Position numbers and translations under genes: made by a program. Under the pieces are notes generated by a model. The model was not told where the DNA came from. It did no database searches and was given only the letters and a program-made list of their open reading frames with translations. Below, piece by piece: positions 59,960-64,000 of a stretch of DNA of 64,000 nt (position 1 is its first letter; each line of letters opens with the position of its first letter). Origin of the DNA: Rhinopithecus roxellana (lineage: Eukaryota; Chordata; Mammalia; Primates; Cercopithecidae); assembly GCF_007565055.1 (NCBI RefSeq), contig NC_044554.1:139809463-139873462 (forward strand), read 5' to 3'.

Positions 59960-60690
59960 CGTTATCGGTTGAATTCTGTTCCTGCAAGATTCATAGGTGG
60001 ATGCCCTAACCCCCAGTACCTCAGACTGTAGCTGTATTTGGAGATAGAGCCTTTAAAGAAGCAATTAAGGTAAAATGAAGTTGTATGGGTGGGCCCTAAT
60101 TCAATACAATGGGTGTCTGTATAAGAAGAGATAATAAAGACACAGACATGAGCATGCACAGAGGGAAGTCCTTGTGAGAATACAGCGAGAAGACAGCCAT
60201 CTGTAGGTCAAGGAGAGGGGCCTCAGGAGAAGTCAACCCTGCCAACAACTTGTTGTTGGACTTCTGGCCTCCAAAACTGTGAAAAATCCATTTCTATTGT
60301 TCAAGCCAGTTAGTCCATGGTACAGTCCGTCCTCCATATCCCTGGGTTCCCCATCTATGAATTCAACCCACCATGGACCAAAAATATTTGGGGGGAAATA
60401 GTCAATAACAATAACAATAAAAATAATAAAATTAAGAAATGAACATCTAACAACTATTTACAGAGTAATTACATTGTATTAGGTATTATGAGTAAATTTA
60501 AGTAATCTAGGGATAATTTAAGCAATAGGGTAGGATGTGTGTATGTTATATGCAAATGCTATTACATTTTATATAAGGGACTTGAGCATCTGTAGATGTT
60601 GATATCTGTGGGGGTGTCCTGGAACAAATCATTCATGGATACCAAGGGATGATTGCATTTTGTTATGGAATCCCTAGGAAACAAATATGC
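59960..60690 (+). mobile_element. MLT1-type MaLR LTR, split by MER2
   Basis: The left part (59960-60322) has 'gatgccctaacccccagtac', 'gtatttggagatagagcct', 'tgggccctaattcaataca' and 'ctggcctccaaaactgtgaa'. The last bases of the LTR ('ttttgttatggaatccctag') resume after the MER2 at 60655-60690. Confidence 0.8.
60323..60654. mobile_element. MER2 (Tigger-type) DNA transposon inside MLT1
   Basis: 'cagtccgtcctccatatccc', 'gaattcaacccaccatggac', 'acattgtattaggtattatg', 'ttatataagggacttgagca' and 'ttcatggataccaagggatg' follow MER2. About 332 bp, as expected. TA (60321-60322) before and CA after are the expected TA target pair, one base changed. Confidence 0.9.
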
Positions 60691-61194
60691 CTACCCAGGC
60701 CAACTTTCTTCTCCAGTGTTTGGAACAGACTTATTGCATTGGACAAAAGTGTTGGGCCTACGACTATGCTGGGCCATGATCATAGTAGCTATAGCAACCA
60801 CAGTCATTTGCCCAGGCCCAAAACAAGGTTAGTCAGAGTCAGAGTTAGTCAGGCTTTTTCTGTTAAAGGACATGGGTTTATTCTCTAATTATTTGCTTAA
60901 AAATGTGGCCCTAGAACATATACCCAGTGATACAAAGACAAGCGTGAGAGGAAATGGCAGGTACTCAAATAGAAGAAAAAGTGAAAGACAAAGAGCGAGA
61001 GTCCCAGAGCTACCCTTAGTTTCAACAACTGTCTTTAATTTTATGAACTTCTCTCCAAAAAGTTTTCTTTTGAAGTTGACTTATTGTCATTTTTAGCTCA
61101 AAGAAATCCCTACTACTCTTTTCATTTCTGTTATAAAACTGAACATACAGTTCCATGAGAAAAAAGAATCCTTGCATCAACAGAGTTGACACAT

Positions 61195-61676
61195 TACGGG
61201 TTGAGTTGTATGTTCTTCTCCCCGTCCAAAAAGATATGTTGAAATCCTAACCCCCTAGTTCCTTAGAATGTGACCTTATTTGGAAATAGGGTTTTTGCAG
61301 TTATATTTAGTTAAGATGAGCTCACACTGGAGTCTGGTGAGCCTCTAATCAAGTATGACTGGTGTCATTATAATAAGACAGCCATGTGAAGATGCAGAGA
61401 TACACAGGCAGAATGCTACCTAACAATGGAGGCAAAGACTGGAGTGATGTATCTACAAGTCAAATAATGCCAGTGATAGTTGGCAGACAACCAGAAGCTA
61501 GGAAAAGGCAAGAAAGAATCCCCCTACAGATTTCAGAGGAATCATGGATATGCCAGCATGTGGGTTTCAAATTGGTAGCTTCCAGAACTGAGAGACAATA
61601 AATTCACTTTGTATTAAGCTTTCCAGTTTGTGGTAACTGTAACTTGTTGCAGAAGTTCTAATAACCTAGTACAGCA
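61195..61676 (+). mobile_element. MLT1-type MaLR LTR, second copy
   Basis: 'aaaaagatatgttgaaatcc', 'gaatgtgaccttatttggaa', 'atagggtttttgcagttata', 'accagaagctaggaaaaggc' and 'ttccagtttgtggtaactgt' then 'aataacctagtacag'. About 480 bp in the same orientation as the copy 0.9 kb to its left. Confidence 0.85.
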
Positions 61677-61759
61677 CTAAGAAAGGGGTTAAGGTTCATA
61701 GCAGTCTTAGTTTTTCATTGAGATCCCACATTTTGTGTAAGAAGACCCTCTTCTGATCT

Positions 61760-61945
61760 CCTCTAGTCTTTATTCACACTTTTCAGTTTTTAAATCACAA
61801 TGCAATTTGTATGTGTTTTAACATATTTCCTGTGTCGATAACTAGATGGTAAGTCTTTTGAGGTCAGGACCTATGTCTTTTAGCTCTCCACTGCTCAGCA
61901 CAGTGAATAAATTCATGTACATCATGTTGTCACTGCCATCATCAA
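61760..61945 (+). mobile_element. L2 3'-end-like fragment
   Basis: 'actagatggtaagtcttttg', 'aggtcaggacctatgtcttt' and 'ctcagcacagtgaataaatt' resemble the L2 terminus. Confidence 0.6.
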
Positions 61946-61999
61946 CAGCATAAACATCATCACTATCATAATCATCACCATCATTTCCATTAATACACC

Positions 62000-62490
62000 A
62001 TTAATACAGCTACTGTTTATTTATTATTATAGGATTAAACAAGGTACCTTTTTTTTTTTTTGAGACGGAGTCTCACTCTATCACCCAGGCTGGAGTGCAG
62101 TGGCGCGATCTCGGCTCACTGCAAGCTCTGCCTCCTGGGTTCACACCATTCTCCTGCCTTGGCCTCCCAAGTAGCTGGGACTACAGGTGCCCAACACCAC
62201 GCCCAGCTAATTTTTTGTATTTTTAGTAGAGATGGGGTTTCACCATGTTAGCCAAGATGGTCTTGATCTCCTGATCTTGTGATCCACCTGCCTTGGCCTC
62301 CCAAAGTGCTGGGATTACAGGCATGAGCCACCGCGCCCAGTCAACAAGGCACCTTTCATATATTATACCACATAATCCACACAAGACCCATGTTAAATAG
62401 CTATTAACCTATTTAAAGAAGATGAAACTGTTGCTGAAAGAGAAGTTTGGGAAGTACATTCCCAAAGTTCCCACAGTTGATGAGAGAGGA
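62000..62490 (+). mobile_element. MIR split by an Alu
   Basis: Text left of 62049 ('ttattataggattaaacaag') and right of 62341 ('catataatccacacaagacc'-like, 'aagaagatgaaactgttgct', 'ttcccaaagttcccacagtt') form one diverged MIR around the Alu. Confidence 0.55.
62049..62341 (-). mobile_element. AluY/S-type, antisense, with target duplication
   Basis: T13 tail at 62049-62061, 'gagacggagtctcactcta', ending 'accgcgcccag'. 'aacaaggtacctt' before and 'aacaaggcaccttt' after are the duplication, one base changed. Confidence 0.95.
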
Positions 62491-62705
62491 GGATTAAACA
62501 TAATTTTAAGTATCTTCAAAGTAAAAGTCTTGAAGACAATGTGATTGTTATTTTGTAAATCTTCTCTAATTTTACAACTCTTAAGCATTCTAGAATCCCA
62601 CTCATGCTCTGAGTCACCCAAAATGATGCTCTTATACTTTTTCATGGGCTGCAACTCAAAGTTTCTATCTTCGTTATTCTAAGATATTATAATACTTCTA
62701 TCTTC

Positions 62706-62706
62706 A

Positions 62707-62732
<26 letters not shown>
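62706..62732. repeat. (TC)n microsatellite
   Basis: About 13 uninterrupted TC units. Confidence 0.96.
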
Positions 62733-62737
<5 letters not shown>

Positions 62738-62889
62738 ACTTTACTTAATCTTCTGGCCGTTATTATAGTTTTGGTTGTGTGAAATGAAATTATTACTTTT
62801 TCAATACTATATAGATTTAAAATTTCATAAACAGAATTTCAGAAAATAAATGATATAGACATTAACTATTTTTCTAATTTCCAGAACAA

Positions 62890-63290
62890 AATAAGACTCT
62901 CTTAAAAACCACTGGGACGACCCTGACTCCCTCCATTCCCAACTCTGAACTAAAGCTGCCCTGTTGGGTTACCCAGGACCTCAGATCTCAGCTTTTTCAT
63001 TGTTTTCTCAGAAAACTCTTCTCAGCTTCCCACTCTAGATCAAGCTCCACATTATATATTTTAATAATACCATGCACTATCCTTTTATAGCAGTTATTAC
63101 TATTAGATTTTAAAACTGTATTTGCGTGATTATTTTTTCATTTTTACCATTGACATGATCCACTTTTCTATAAATGTCATGAAGACATGACAGCTTCTTT
63201 TTACTCAACACTGTCCCTGGTAAGAAACTAATTCAGTGCTTGGTATGGAAACAGTAATCAAAAAATTGACCAAATAGATGAATGAATACA
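62890..63290 (+). mobile_element. L2 3'-end fragment
   Basis: 'tcccactctagatcaagctc', 'atgtcatgaagacatgacag' then 'caacactgtccctggtaaga' and 'aatagatgaatgaata' follow the L2 3' UTR. Confidence 0.55.
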
Positions 63291-63779
63291 TGGTCCTAAG
63301 TGTAATGCCCCTTTGGTTCTTCCCAGTCTTTATTCTAGGCTTATATGGCTTGAATGGTTGAACAATCCTCCTACCTCAAACTATCTTTCACTTGGTTTCT
63401 GTGACATGGTACCCTGAGCTCTTCCATCTCTGTTCACAGTCTTGATCTCTTTTCTAGATTTGTGTCATCTTCTTCCTCTTAACATGGACATTTTCACAGT
63501 CTATTTTTTTTTCCTTCTGATATTTTTTGGACAATCATTGTCAGTTGTCATCCTGTCTCCCTCTTCACTCAGCACTTTCTCAAGTGCCAGGATTGCAGCC
63601 TGTATCTGGTGCAGTCAGATGTTTTCATTGTGGTACAAAAGCGTCAGATTTCATAGCATTTCCTTGCTTAATGTGTCTGTCTACACTCTCCTGTTTCCCT
63701 AAGTGATGAGAAAGATTTATGTCTTACTTGTTTTATCTAGCATGGTGCCTTATACATATATGTATGAAAGAAAGATTGA

Positions 63780-64000
63780 ATCAACTGTCTGCTCAAAAGC
63801 CTCCAATTGTGTTTGTCACACTCAGAATAACACCCAAAGTCCTTGGCAGAGTCATCAAGTCTTGACCTCAATTACCATCATTTGCTCTCTCAGCTCAAGT
63901 TAAAATGGTCTTTTTGCTGTTTTTTGGCATACTATACATACCTTCTCATTTCAGGATTTTTGATCTGCTGTGCCATAAGCCTTGAATCTATTAATGAATA
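63780..64000 (+). mobile_element. L2 fragment reaching the window edge
   Basis: 'agcctccaattgtgtttgtc' with 'acactcagaataacacccaa' and 'agtccttggcagagtc' is diverged L2 ORF2 end text. It continues beyond the window. Confidence 0.55.

Noticed and set aside
1..64000. CRISPR arrays, operons, prophage, tRNA/rRNA or snRNA genes
   Set aside because: Primate nuclear DNA. The regular repeats present are microsatellites and Alu tails, and no structured RNA gene was recognised.
11000..64000. 3' exons of DGKB, the next gene upstream of ETV1 in human
   Set aside because: None recognised. In human the gap between the two genes is larger than this window's right part.
1..64000. A previously undescribed biological system
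   Set aside because: All gene-like signal is explained by ETV1 and retroelement remnants. I saw nothing that supports a new system.

Overview
This is primate nuclear DNA, most likely from an Old World monkey (Cercopithecidae). It has spliceosomal introns, a CpG-rich promoter region and dense Alu, L1, L2, MIR, MaLR and DNA-transposon fossils. Several young AluY copies read 'ggctcaagcctg' (or 'caggcttgagcc' on the other strand) where human AluY usually reads 'ggctcacgcctg'. I associate this variant with macaque and baboon AluY subfamilies. No bacterial, phage or plasmid features are present. Most open frames are chance frames in introns, repeats and AT-rich intergenic DNA.

The only gene supported is the 5' part of ETV1 (ER81, a PEA3-subfamily ETS transcription factor), on the minus strand. 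Three coding exons lie at 8252-8208, 7368-7281 and 5884-5837. They encode residues 1-60 plus the first base of codon 61, with correct phases and canonical AG/GT splice sites. The first coding exon continues upstream as 5' UTR to 8339. A further noncoding exon probably ends at 8764. Bases 1-5836 are the next intron, and the following coding exon was not found, so the rest of ETV1 lies off the left edge.

Bases 8.4-11.0 kb form a CpG-rich upstream region with two clusters of promoter motifs, one near 8.8-9.0 kb and one near 10.55-11.0 kb. This fits the multiple 5' ends known for ETV1.

From about 11 kb to the right end is AT-rich intergenic DNA, consistent with the gene-poor interval upstream of ETV1. 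It is an archive of transposon insertions: nested elements (Alu in Alu, a MaLR provirus inside a DNA-transposon-like element inside an L1, MER2 inside an MLT1-type LTR, Alu and an LTR inside an L2), a perfect 69-bp tandem duplication, and several microsatellites. I found no second protein-coding gene, tRNA, rRNA or snRNA gene and no sign of a novel gene system. Repeat family names come from remembered consensus sequences and most boundaries are good to about 10-30 bp.
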